From NCBI GenBank assembly GCA_905221605.1, contig CAJNDS010002615.1:229001-292252 (forward strand): a stretch of DNA of 63,252 nt, in the 5' to 3' direction. The position numbers and the translations under genes were made by a program. Of this stretch, positions 23,901 through 35,900 are shown one piece after another; the first letter of the stretch is position 1; each line of letters begins with the position of its first letter. Origin of the DNA: Symbiodinium natans (lineage: Eukaryota; Sar; Dinophyceae; Suessiales; Symbiodiniaceae). The notes under the pieces are model-generated. The model searched no databases, had not been told where the DNA came from, and saw only the letters and a list, made by a program, of their open reading frames with translations.

Positions 23901-26900
23901 CTCGGGCACTACGTCGGGAACTTGACACCTTGGATGAGGAGCCGCACCACCAAGTCCCTGTGCCCGCCGTCGTGGACTGTTCTCATGGACAGGTAAGAGA
24001 CATTGCGGCTGCATCTTCGTCCTCAGCCCCAACGTCAGCCCAGAGCACGGAAGGAAGCAACATTACTGTGAGACAGGCAGCCCAAGAGAGGATGGATTTC
24101 AGGTGCCTCCCGAAGACCTTTGTGATGTCAGAGCATGGAGACAGAGTCCATGTTCGCGCCAACTGCCATGGACTGAGGCATGCAAATCAATCTAAGCTGC
24201 GGAAGATACAGTATTGTTCGCTCTGTGCTGAGTGTTACCCCTTGTATTATCGGACACCGTTCGATGACCCGAAGTTGGGGTAGAAGGTGCGCATCGGTGG
24301 ACATTTTGTCGCCCACTCCAGAAATGAGGAGGAGTGTTGATGCGCCAGAGTCATGAAGGCCTTGTAAAGTGGGAACCTGCATGTAAGACCCAACCCCGCC
24401 GCTTTCTTTCTGTACACATCAAGGGGTGGGCTACGCAGGGACCCTTGGGCCATTTCTATCATGTACAACAAAGCAACGGCATGGAGCCATCATGCACAGC
24501 AAAGCAACGGCATGGAGCCATCATGCACAGCAAGACAGCTTTGTCTGAGTGGAGAAAAGGAATTCGATTGACACGCCATGGCTGGTTTCGACCCCGACTT
24601 TGCACATGCCCTGAACGCTGAGACGAACCCTGTTCCCCAGCACTAAACCCTAAACCCTAAACCCTAAACCCTAAACCCCAAACCCTAAACCCTAAACCCC
24701 AAACCCCAAACCCTAAACCCAGGTCGTGGTGGAGTCGATGCGCAGCCTGGAAGAGGCCTATGCTGCGATGCCAGACAGGCGAGTGGGTTTAGGGTTTGGG
24801 GTTTAGGGTTTGGGGTTGTGGGGTGTAGGGTTTAGGGTTTAGGGTTTGGGGTTTAGGGTTTAGGGGTTTGGGGTTTAGGGTTTCGTAAGCGCCCGGTGCG
24901 GTATTGAAGCAGCGTCCGAAGTCGGAGCAGAGAAACTGTTACAGTGGGGTTTAGGAACCCCCAAACCCCAAACCCCGAAGCCCCCAAGCCCTAAACCCTA
25001 AATCCTGAACCCTAAGCTCTAAACCCCAAACCCTCAGCCCTAAACCCTCAACCCTGATGGAGCACGGGGTGGGAAGCAAGCGGTTGTTGCATGTCCTGGC
25101 GAGGCCCGAGCTCGCCGACGGCTTGGAGGCCTGGCCAGGATGTCTCTCCGCGCACTTTTTTGGGGCGCTTTTTGGGGGATTGAGGGTTTAGGGTTTAGGG
25201 TTACGGTTTAGGGCTTGGTTGTTTAGTGTGTAATTATGGGTGAATGGTTTAGGGTTCAGGGTTTATGGGTTCAGGGTTTCAGGGTTTATGGGTTCAGGGT
25301 TTTAGGGGTTTAGGACTTAGGGTTTAGGGTTTATGGGTCTTAGGGTTTTGGGGGGTTCGGGTTCAGGGTTCAGGATTTGCAAGTTTCGGGTTGAGAGCTT
25401 CTGGGGTGCTTACAGGGGTTCAATTAGGCTTTCGGTCTCTCTCTCTCTGTCTCTCTGTCTCTCTGTCTCTCTGTCTCTCTGTCTCTCTGTCTCTCTGTCT
25501 CTCTGTCTCTCTGTGTCTCTGTCTCTCTGTCTCTCTGTGTCTCTCTCTCTCTCTCTCTGTGCCTCTTGCTTCTGTCATCTTCCCATACTGGAAGCAGAGA
25601 GTCGTATATCGTGGGTGTCCGACAGCTTCTTGTGGAGGTTCTGGCATTCAACGCGCTGCCTGCGGCGGTAAGCGACGACAACTGGGCGCACCAGCACGCG
25701 CCTGAGCATCTTTCTGAGTGCTTTAAGCTGTAAACCCTAAAAAAACCTTCAAACCCTAAACTCTAAACCCTAAAACCCGAAAACCCTAAAACCCTAAAAC
25801 CTTAACCCTAAAGCCCTGGAATCGCATGGGGATGGTGGTGGTTTCGGGTTCAGGGTTGATCTTCAGACTGGTGACGCGTTCTGCCAACATTCGCAAACTA
25901 GACCTCGAGCTGTATAGGGATCGTTACTGTGATTTAAGGTGTATTGGGAGGTTGGGATACACTAGCCGCCAACTCCTAACCCTTAAACCCCTAACCCCCA
26001 GACCTCCAATCCTCAGCCAAGGTATCTTACCCAGTCCAACGCAGCCTACGCTGGCATTGCCATTGGCTCGGCATTCCACCCTAAGCCATTACACCCAAAC
26101 CTAAACCCTAAGCCCCAAACCCCAATTACGTCAAGCCCTGTCAAATCCTCTTGCTGCCACTCCGTGACATACAACATGAAATCCCTCAAGTTTGGTGCCC
26201 AAACCCGAAGCAGCCCTGTCATGGGTTTAGGGGTTTAGGGGTTTAGAGTTTAGGGTTTGGGGTTTAGGGTTTAGGCTTTGGGGTTTGGGGTTTCGGATGT
26301 AAGCGTGCTATAAGCGCCCCCTCCGCCCCAGCCTTATTATGCCGCATCGAGTCCCCAAGACTGAGGAGTCCGTGGAAGGCGCCGAGGACGACGAGGGGCC
26401 TCGAATGTCGAAGGCTGCACGGCTTCTTAGGGAATAGCACATACAGGGTTTTTTTAAGTGATAGGGATGTATAAGGCACGTAATTTCTTCATCCCTTAGT
26501 TACCTCCTACACCCTCAACCCGAATTCCCTGTTTGAGAATTATTGAGAACCAGCTCAACCAACCCAAAACCCTAAACCCTAATAGAGACCATACGCATGA
26601 AACGCAATGGCTGCGGAAGTTGGTTTCAAAACGCTGGGTCAGCCAAGAAGGCAGCATAGACATGCTTTGCCACAGTCGCTGCTCTTGCGACCCCAAACCC
26701 TAAACCTTAACTACACCCTATACCCTACACCCTACACCCTACACCCTACACCCCAAACCCTAAACCCTAAACCCTAAACCCTAAACCCGTAGCATGGAGT
26801 CCCCACCTTGAGCGTTTCATGACCAGACGTTCGGCAACGTCGGCCTCGACGCCACAGTCTACGGCCTATCCCCGTACGGAGCCTGGTACTGGCCCAGAGA

Positions 26901-29900
26901 GCCCCCAAAACCCTGAATAAAGGAGTACACATACTGCAAACTATATAGGGGTATGACGATTCGGATCGCAGACCTTTGGCGTGCAACATGTCATGTGCTA
27001 GATATGGTTTCTGTGTCACTGTTATACAGCCTTTGATTTTTTGCATAGTGTAAACATGAGATAGTAGAGAACCTGGACGTTAAGCGCACAATCCCTAAAA
27101 TGTTCATTAGCTGAGCCCGAAACCCTGAACCCTAAACCCTAAACCTTGTAACAAGGAGATCTTTGGGTTTGAGCACTTTAGGCTTTAGGGTACCAAAAAG
27201 GGTCCATGATTTGGACCAACCATGAAGACCACACATCGCCGAAGCCCTAAACCCTTGATTGCAACCCACCCCCTGCCACAAGCCCTGAGCCCGAAAACTT
27301 CCTAAACCTTTACGCGCTGTAGCCCTAAAGCCGTTAAGAACATTAGGGTTTTGGGTTTCAGGGATCCGGGTTTGGGGTCCCTTACACTAAGCCAAAGCCC
27401 TTGGAACCCTAAACCCTAAACCCTTAACCCTAAAACTGAAGGAACTTTCCATGCTGCACCGTCAACTTCGCCCAGGGCTGGGGCAAGTTCGTCGAGCCGA
27501 GCTCAGTGTACCCCAGAGCCCCCTGAGGGTTTTAGGGCTGAGGGGCTAGGACTTGGGGTTTAGGGTTTAGGGTTTGGGGTTTGGGGTTTAAGGTTTAGGG
27601 CTTAGAGTTTAGAGTTTGGGGTTTAGGGTTTAGGGTCTAGGGAATGTTCAAAGTTAAGCTAAGCGCCGTAGCCTGATGGAGGGAGTGTTCCTTCGCTAAG
27701 GCATTGAGATCTTCGGGTTGCGATCTGTACTTGAGCTGTTCCTTGCTCGCATGGAGGTGGTCAGGGTTTAGGGTTTAGGGTGTAGGGTGTAGGGTTTAGG
27801 GTTTAGGGTTTAGGGTTCAGGGTTTAGGGTTCAGGGTTTAGGGTTTAGGGTTTAGGGTCACACACAATATTCAGTGGCAGTGTCCGGTTAAACTCAAGTT
27901 TCCAGACGGATCGCATGGGTGGATGTGTCAAAGTGGCAAACTCGAAAGCCTAAACTCCAAGCCCTGAACCTAAGCCCAAAACCCTGAACCTTAAACCCTA
28001 CAGAAAACCGCAAGAAATTGGAAACCTCTTTAAGGACAAATAGTTCTGGGATTCCCTATACTTGAGTTTTAGGGATTGAGGCTACTGAGTTTCCAACTTT
28101 TCGGCTTCTGCTATAACCCTAAGGCCCTAAGCCCTAAACCTTAAATTGTTGGTGGTCTCTGTAAGTAGAGTTTCTGTTTTGTAGGGGGTTCCTATCAGGG
28201 TAGCTAGGGGCTATATGAAGGCAGAAGGGTAGCAGATAAGAGGCCACTGGCTTCTCTAGCCTAGAGGCCTAGAGCTTAAACCCTGAACCCTAAACCCTAA
28301 ACCCTAAACCCTAAACCCTAAACCCTAAACCCTAAACCCTAAACCCTAAACCCTAAACCTGAACCCTGAACCCTGAACCCCCTCCCCCCCCACTTAGGCC
28401 TTGGGTCTGTGGCTCTTCGAGGATGGCAACTCGGCTTAAACTGGTCCACAGCATTTATGGGGGTTTAGGGTTTAGGCCTCAGGGTTTAGGGTTTAGGGTC
28501 TAGGGTTTGCGGTTTAAGGTTTAGGGAGAAAAGCTCCGAACCCCTAAGCCCTGACAGACAATAACTCTGCAACTCCAAAAGCCCTGAACCCAAAGTCCTT
28601 CAGCCCCCTAAAGTTGAAGAAGCTTTACACTCCTAAACCAGTTCACGCCCCTAGACCCTGAACCCTAAAACCCTAAGCCCAATAAAGCCCTCAAAATTCT
28701 AGGAGACCCTGAAGCCCTTCGAACCCTCGGGCCTAAACCCCAAGACCCCAAAACCTCAAAACCCAAGCCCGAAACCCCTTTAGGGTTCAGGGTTTGGGGT
28801 TCAGGGTTTAGGGTTTAGGGTTTAGGGTTTAGGGTGGTCGCTCCCAAAACCCCGAAGCCCTAATTCAGGGTTTCGGGGCTCAGCGGCAGGTGGCCGCGAC
28901 CTCGGCCTGAGCGAAACGCGCGGGAGCCCAGACTAGGCCCGGATGCCCTAAAGCCCTAGACCCTGAACCCTAAAGCCTAAACCCTAAACCCTAAACCCTA
29001 AACCCTAAACCCTAAACCCTAAACCCCCCTAAAGCCCCAAAGCCCTAAAGCCCTAAGCCCCTCGAAAGCTTGAAAGCCCTACAGCCCGATCGCCCTAAAG
29101 CCCTAAAGCCCTGAACCCCAAAAACTAGACACTCCCCAAGCACGAGTCTGAAAGTTAAGTGTTTGGGTCTAGGGTTTAGGGCTAAGGGTTTAGGGTTTAG
29201 GGTTTAGGGTTTAGGGTGTAGGGCTTATGGCTTAGGGCTTTTGAAAGTTGCAACTTCAGAAGTGTCTTTGGCCATTTCAGGGGTTTCGAGTTTTACAGAT
29301 GCCTAAGGGTTTCGATTTTTTTGGTTTAAGCATTTCCCTCAACAGAAACGCCTTATGTACCCTATTTCAGAACTGCAGCTACATACCTTGGACGCTTGAC
29401 CGTAGACCCCAGACCCCAAAGCCTAAACCCTAAACTCCCGCAACCCTCAACCCTAAACCCTAAACCCTAAACCCTAAACCCTAAACCCTAAACCCTAAAC
29501 CCTGCCTGTCAGGCCAATCCTCCTCTCGGCGGCCTTCGCGCCCTCCGTGATTGCCGTGCCGGCGCCGGTTGGCGGCCAGGCCTTGAGTTTTGGGGGTGTA
29601 GGGTTTGGGGTTTAGGGTTTAGGGTTTAGGGACCCAATACCCCTTCAAATGAGAAATACACTTAGTAGACCACAATGAGGATCCCTATGCAATTTAGGGT
29701 ACACTCCTCTAGGTTGGCTTTTGGGATATTGTGTTTTCTTTTCTGGGGGGTTTATAAGGAGCACCCTAAACCCGAAACTCTAAACTCTAAACCCCAGGCT
29801 CTGTTTGGAATCAGTCTGCTTTAATGTTCAACGGCCGACCTAGAGAAGTGGTTTGGGATTGGGGGCCTTGGGCTCAGGACTTAGGGATGTTAAAAGTGTA

Positions 29901-32900
29901 TCGGTTTAGGGTTTAGGGTTTAGGGTTTAGGGTTTAGGGTTTAGGGTTTAGGGTTTAGGGGGGCTCTTCCTGTATAGGAGTTGTTTTGGGTGAGCGTGTA
30001 GGCTTAGCTTTTGTCTCTTCCGGGGTTCAAGCCTGAACCCCAAGCCAGAACCCTAAGACTGCAGGGCTTGCGGTGTGAACAGTCGAAGGCCTGACCTTCT
30101 TCTTTTAGAGTTTAACCCTAAACCCTAAACCCTAACCCTAAACCCTAAACCCTAAAAAAACCCTAAACCCTAAACCCTAAACTATAGGCTGCAGCCCAGA
30201 GTTATGCAAGTTGTCCCAGACATGGCGCCTCTCCTTTGCCTGGTGAGGTGGAGCTGTCCACTGCGTATCCCTTCAATCCCGAGGCAGGCAGGGGTATCTC
30301 AGGGTAGCTACATGGTCCCTTAATATGGTGGGCCTGTTTAGGGGGCTTTTTACGGTTTGGGGTTTCGGGTTTAGGGTTTAGGGGGGTCGTTACATGGTCC
30401 CTGGTCGTTTACCTTCCTTAAAGGGGTCTGAAGTAGCCCTTGGGTTGTATAGGGTGTACAAGAGGTATACAAGGGTTCTCCAGTCAAGGGCCCATATTAA
30501 GGGCCCATGAAACTACCCTCCTAAACCCTAAACCCTAAAGCCTAAATCCTAAACCCTAAACCCTAAGAGCGCTACACGCATCGCTTGGTTTGTCACTGAG
30601 GCTCGTCTGCTTGCATCTCTGCAGTTTGACCCTGAACCTTGTTGTTACATCCTGGAATCGAAGCCCGAAACCCTGAAAGCCACCTAAACCCTAAACCCTA
30701 AACCCTAAACCCCAAACCCTAAACCCCAAACCCTAAACCCCAAACCCCAACACACCAAGCCAGGGCCCTCTGCGCTACACGGCCAGAGGCATTCGCCCAC
30801 CGCAGGGAGCCCAGAGCCGAGAGCGTGGGTCCAATAGTACCCCCCTTAGGGGTATAGGGTTAGGGTTTAGGGGTTAAGGGTTTAGGGTTTGGGGTTTGGG
30901 TTTAGGGCGTTGAGGGTTTAGGGTTTAGGGTTCGCTTAGGGAGCACACTGCTACCAAAATTCTACACATGCGCGGTTCTGACGTCTCCCAAAAACCCTAA
31001 CCCCTAAACCCACCAAAACCCCCAATACCCTAAACCCTAAACCCTAGCCTAGACCCTAAAACCCTTCCCAGGCTTGAGCTCCTCGTGCGCGTGCCGCAGT
31101 GGGCGGACTTGGAGCGTTCCGAGGCGCATTCCCCCCCTTCCCCCTACAGTGCCCAAAGGCTAGCCTTGAGGGTTTCCGGTTTAGGGTTAAGGGTTTTGGG
31201 TTTGGGGTTTAGGGTCTAGGGTGAAGGGGTTGGGGGTTTGGTTGCAGGGTTTCCTCCTGAACCCCTCAACCCTACTCGCGAAACCTTTCCTAAACCCTGA
31301 ACCCTTAAACCCGCCAGACCCCTCTATAAAGCCCGCATCCCGAACCCCGCACCCCAAACCAAGTGACCAAAGACGTGAGGCCACTGGTGCTCGAGGACGT
31401 GTTTCTCTGAAGGATCGTGCGGGGGTGCAGCGCCCGGGACCCTACCCTGGGCTGTTTGGGGTTGAGGTTTGAGGCTTAGGGTTTAAATTGAGGGTTTAGG
31501 GAACATTCTGTGTGAACCAGTATAGCCCCTATGTACGAAGGACCTTTAGGTATAATGTGAGTAACCCTCTTTGTTGCAGTATTAGAGAGACAACTGTGCC
31601 TTGGTGACTTTTCATTTCAAAGATTTCAAAGGTTTCCGAACCTTTGAAATCTTTGAAATCTAAAACCCGGGAGGGCGGGTTTTAGATTTCAAAGGTTTCA
31701 AAGGTTTGAAAACCTTTGAAATCTTTGAAATCTAAATTCGGGAGGGGGGATTTTAGATTTCAAAGGATTCAAAGGTTTCAAAACCTTTGAAACCTTTGAG
31801 ATCTAAATTCGGGAGGGGGGACTTTAGATTTCAAAGGTTTCAAAGGTTTCAAAGATTTCAAAGGTTTTAATGGGTTTGGGAACCTCCCGGGGGAAACTCC
31901 CGGGAGTTTCCCCAACCCATTAACACCTTTGAAATCTTTGAAATCTTTGAAATCTTTGAAGTCTTTGAAATCTAAATTCGGGAGGGGGGGCTTTTAGATT
32001 TCAAAGGTTTCAAAGGTTTCAAAACCTTTGAAACCTTTGAAATCTACATTCGGGAGGGGGGATTTTAGATTTCAAAGGTTTCAATCAAAGATTTCAAAGG
32101 TTTTAATGGGTTTGGGAAGCTCCCGGGGGAAACTCCCGGGAGTTTCCCCAAACCCATTAAAACCTTTGAAATCTTTGAAGTCTTTGAAATCTAAATTCGG
32201 GAGGGGGGCTTTTAGATTTCAAAGGTTTCAAAGGTTTCAAAGGTTTCAAAACAATTGAAACCTTTGAAATCAAAATTCGGGAGGGGGGATTTTAGATTTC
32301 AAAGGTTTCAAAGGTTTTAATGGGTTTGGGAAACTCCCGGGGGAAACTCCCGGGAGTTTCCCCAACCCATTAAAACCTTTGAAATCTTTGAAATTTTTGA
32401 AATCTAAATTCGGGAGGGGGGATTTTAGATTTCAATTGTTTCAAAGGTTTTGAAACCTTTGAAACCTTTGAAATCTAAATTCGGGAGGGGGGATTTTAGA
32501 TTTCAAAGGTTTCAAAGATTTCAAAGGTTTTAATGGGTTTGGGAAACTCCCTGGGGAAACTCCCGGGAGTTTCCCCAACCCATTAAAACCTTTGAAATCT
32601 TTGAAACCTTTGAAATCTAAATTCGGGAGGGGGATTTTGGATTTCAAAGGTTTCAAAGATTTCAAAGATTTCAAAGGTTTTAATGGGTTTGGGAAACTCT
32701 GGTGATTGTTGAGTATTTTTGAGCCTTCAATAATTTTTCCAATGGCGAAAGCACATGGATTTGTTCATTTTGGCGCCCTTGGAAAACCTCAAAATCATGT
32801 TTTGGCGACATTTTCGAGCCTGCCAGAATTTCCTCTAAGGCCGAAACGTAGGGATTTTAAGGAGTTTTGCATCCTTGGAAACCCTGAAAAATCATTTTTT

Positions 32901-35900
32901 TGGTGATTTTTAACCATTTTGAGCTTTCCAGAATTTTCCCAAAGGCCAAATCGTAGGGATTTTCGTCAGTTTAGTACCCGTGGGCATGCTCAAATTCATG
33001 ATTTTTAGTGATGTTTCAATGTTTTGCGCCTTCCAGAATTCCCCTGAATCCCAAAACATAGGGATTTTTAGGAGTTTGGCGTCCTTGGAAACCCTCAAAA
33101 ATCATATTTCTGGTGATTTTTTGACCATTTTGAGCCTTCCAGAATTTTCCCAAGGCCACAACGTAGGGATTTTCGCTAGTTTGTGCCCTTGGACTTCCTC
33201 AAGTTGATCATTTTTTGTGATTGTTGATCATTTTGAGTTTTCGATGATTTTTCCAAAGGCGAAAACACATGGTCGATAATTTTTCCAAAGGCGAAAACAC
33301 ATGGGTTTTGGTCAGTTTGGCGCCCTTGGCGACTTTTCAACATTTTTTGAGCCTGCCAGAATTTCCTCTAAGGCCAAAATGTAGGGATTTTAAGGAGTTT
33401 GGCGTCCTTGGAAACTCTCAAAAAAAATCATTGATGTTTTTTTTGGACCATTTTAAGCCTTCCAGAATTTTCCCACAGGCCACAACGTAGGGATTTTACC
33501 CTAAGCCCTCCATCACCAAACCCTCCGGTTGAGCGTTTATGGAGTAGGGCTTAAGGTCAGGGATCAGAGGTGGGGTATACAAGGGGCAGTCCATATGTGA
33601 GCCGTTGAGCGATTTTGTGCTGGAGGAGGACCACGATGCCGAGCTCCTGGACTGATGGCTTTGTAGACTTCAAACCCTAAACCTTACTCCGAGACCCTTA
33701 AGGCCTAGAACCCATACGCCAGACATGAAAGTGGAAGCGCCACTTTTCTCCGACGACAGCCCATGCACTGGGCGCAAAAGACTCATGATGAGAAGCAAGT
33801 TCGGATCTCGACCTCCGTGCAAGAGGTTGCGGACACCACACTATCCGGCAGTTTTCCACCGGGGCCCAAGTTTTTGGTTTTGACCTTGTCGCCATGGCGC
33901 CCGGAAGGAAGCAGCGCCGAGCAGAGCGCTTGCAGTCGTGGAACGAGGTTACGCAAGCTTAAAGATTGTCGTAGCATTATGACAAACGGTCAAACCTTTA
34001 GCGAATCATCCCAAAACCGCATAGTCTAAATACCATAAGACGAAAAACCATGGACCCGCCAACCCAGAGATCCAACGCTATGATCATTCTCCGGTCAGGG
34101 CCGCTGGTATGTGCAGCAGTCGTGGAAGCGCTCGAGGCGTGAGGACTGGCGCAGCAATGACTCCATGGACTACAGCTCCTCGAACGGCAGTCGCCCCTTG
34201 GACTACAGCTCCTCGAACGGCAGTCGCTCCTTGGACCACAGCTCCTCGAACGGGCAGAAGCTCCCTATGCAGCCGCCACACCCACCGCCCGGCTGGCAGG
34301 CCTGGAAACCTTAACCGCTAAACTCTATCTGACGCCTGGGCTTGGGGTTCAGGGTTTAGTGTTTAGGGTTTAGGGTCTAGGGTTTGGGGTTTAGGGTTTA
34401 GGGTTGAGAGTTTAGGAGGCAGATACACCGGTCCAAGGCAAGAAAGCAAATATATTGTCTGAAGGTTCTAAGGGAATAAGAGAGAGTACCTCTATTTTCG
34501 GAACCCTATAAACCCTAATAAACCCTACCTAAACCGTAAACCGTAAACCCTAAACCCTAAACCCTTTGTGGAGTACAGGGCTTGCCTCGCAAAAGCCTAC
34601 GAAAACACTAGTTTTATGGGTATTCAGGGTCTAGGGTTTGGGGTTTAGGGTTAGGGTTTAGGATTTCGGGTTTAGGGTTTAGGGTTTAAGGTCATTACCC
34701 AGAAGCAGCCAAATACAAGGAGAGAGAGGATGCAATCGCAGCTGCGTGGAGGAACAAGGAGCATGAATCCCTAAACTCAAGCCCTTAGGCCCTGGACCCT
34801 CCATCGCCCATAAGCCACCGCCTCGAAGTTTCCAGGAAAGAGAGAGGCAACTCGAAGCGATTCGACGTCTCGTGGACAAGTGGAGGCCGAAGCGGAAGGA
34901 GCCACCTATATTTCCCTGAGCCGGGTTCCTTCACCCCTAAACCCTAAGCCCTCCATCACCAAACCCTCCGGTTGAGCGTTTATGGAGTAGGGCTTAAGGT
35001 CAGGGATCAGAGGTGGGGTATACAGGGGGCGGTCCATATGCGAGCCCTTGAGCGATTTTGTGCTGGAGGAGGACGACGATGCCGAGCTCCTGGACTGATG
35101 GCTTTGTAGACTTCAAACCCTAAACCTTACTCCGAAAGCCTTAAGGCCTAGAACCCATACGCCAGACATGAAAGTGGAAGCGCCACTTTTCTCCGACGAC
35201 AGCCCATGCACTGGGCGCAAAAGACTCATGATGAGAAGCAAGTTCGGATCTCGACCTCCGTGCAAGAGGTTGCGGACACCACACTATCCGGCAGTTTTCC
35301 ACCGGGGCCCAAGTTTTTGGTTTTGACCTTGTCGCCATGGCGCCCGGAAGGAAGCAGCGCCGAGCAGAGCGCTTGCAGTTGTGGAACGTGGAACGAGGTT
35401 ACGCAAGCTTAAAGATTGTCGTAGCATTATGACAAACGGTCAAGCCTTTAGCGAATCATCCCAAAACCGCATAGTCTAAATACAATAAGACGAAAACCAT
35501 GGACCCGCCAACCCAGAGATCCCTATGATCATTCTCCGGTCAGGGCCGCTGGTATGTGCAGCAGTCATGGAGGCGCTCGAGGCGTGAGGACTGGCGCAGC
35601 AATGACTCCAGACTACAGCTCCTCGAACGGCAGTCGCCCCTTGGACTACAGCTCCTCGAACGGCAGTCGCCCCTTGGACGACAGCTCCTCGAACGGCAGT
35701 CGCCCCTTGGACTACAGCTCCTCGAACGGCAGTCGCTCCTTGGACCACAGCTCCTCGAACGGCAGTCGCTCCTTGGACCACAGCTCCTCGAACGGCAGTC
35801 GCTCCTTGGACCACTCGAACGGCAGTCGCCCCTTGGACTACAGCTCCTCGAACGGCAGTCGGCCCTTGGACTACAGCTCCTCGAACGGCAGTCGCGTCTC

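Larger units (their letters stand above)
14714..24642 (+). mobile_element. Ty1/copia-type LTR retrotransposon, 9.93 kb
   Basis: Two 308 bp LTRs that I read as identical (TG...CA) bound a coding region in copia order: gag with zinc fingers, aspartic protease, integrase, reverse transcriptase, RNase H. A methyltransferase-like domain lies between protease and integrase. The flanks carry CTAAAC on both sides (14708-14713 and 24643-24648), compatible with a target duplication but ambiguous because the target is a CCCTAAA array. Identical LTRs mean a very recent insertion. Two frameshifts suggest that this copy is either non-autonomous or mis-assembled at two bases. It lies in an intron of the glycosidase gene, in the same orientation. 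Confidence 0.95.
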
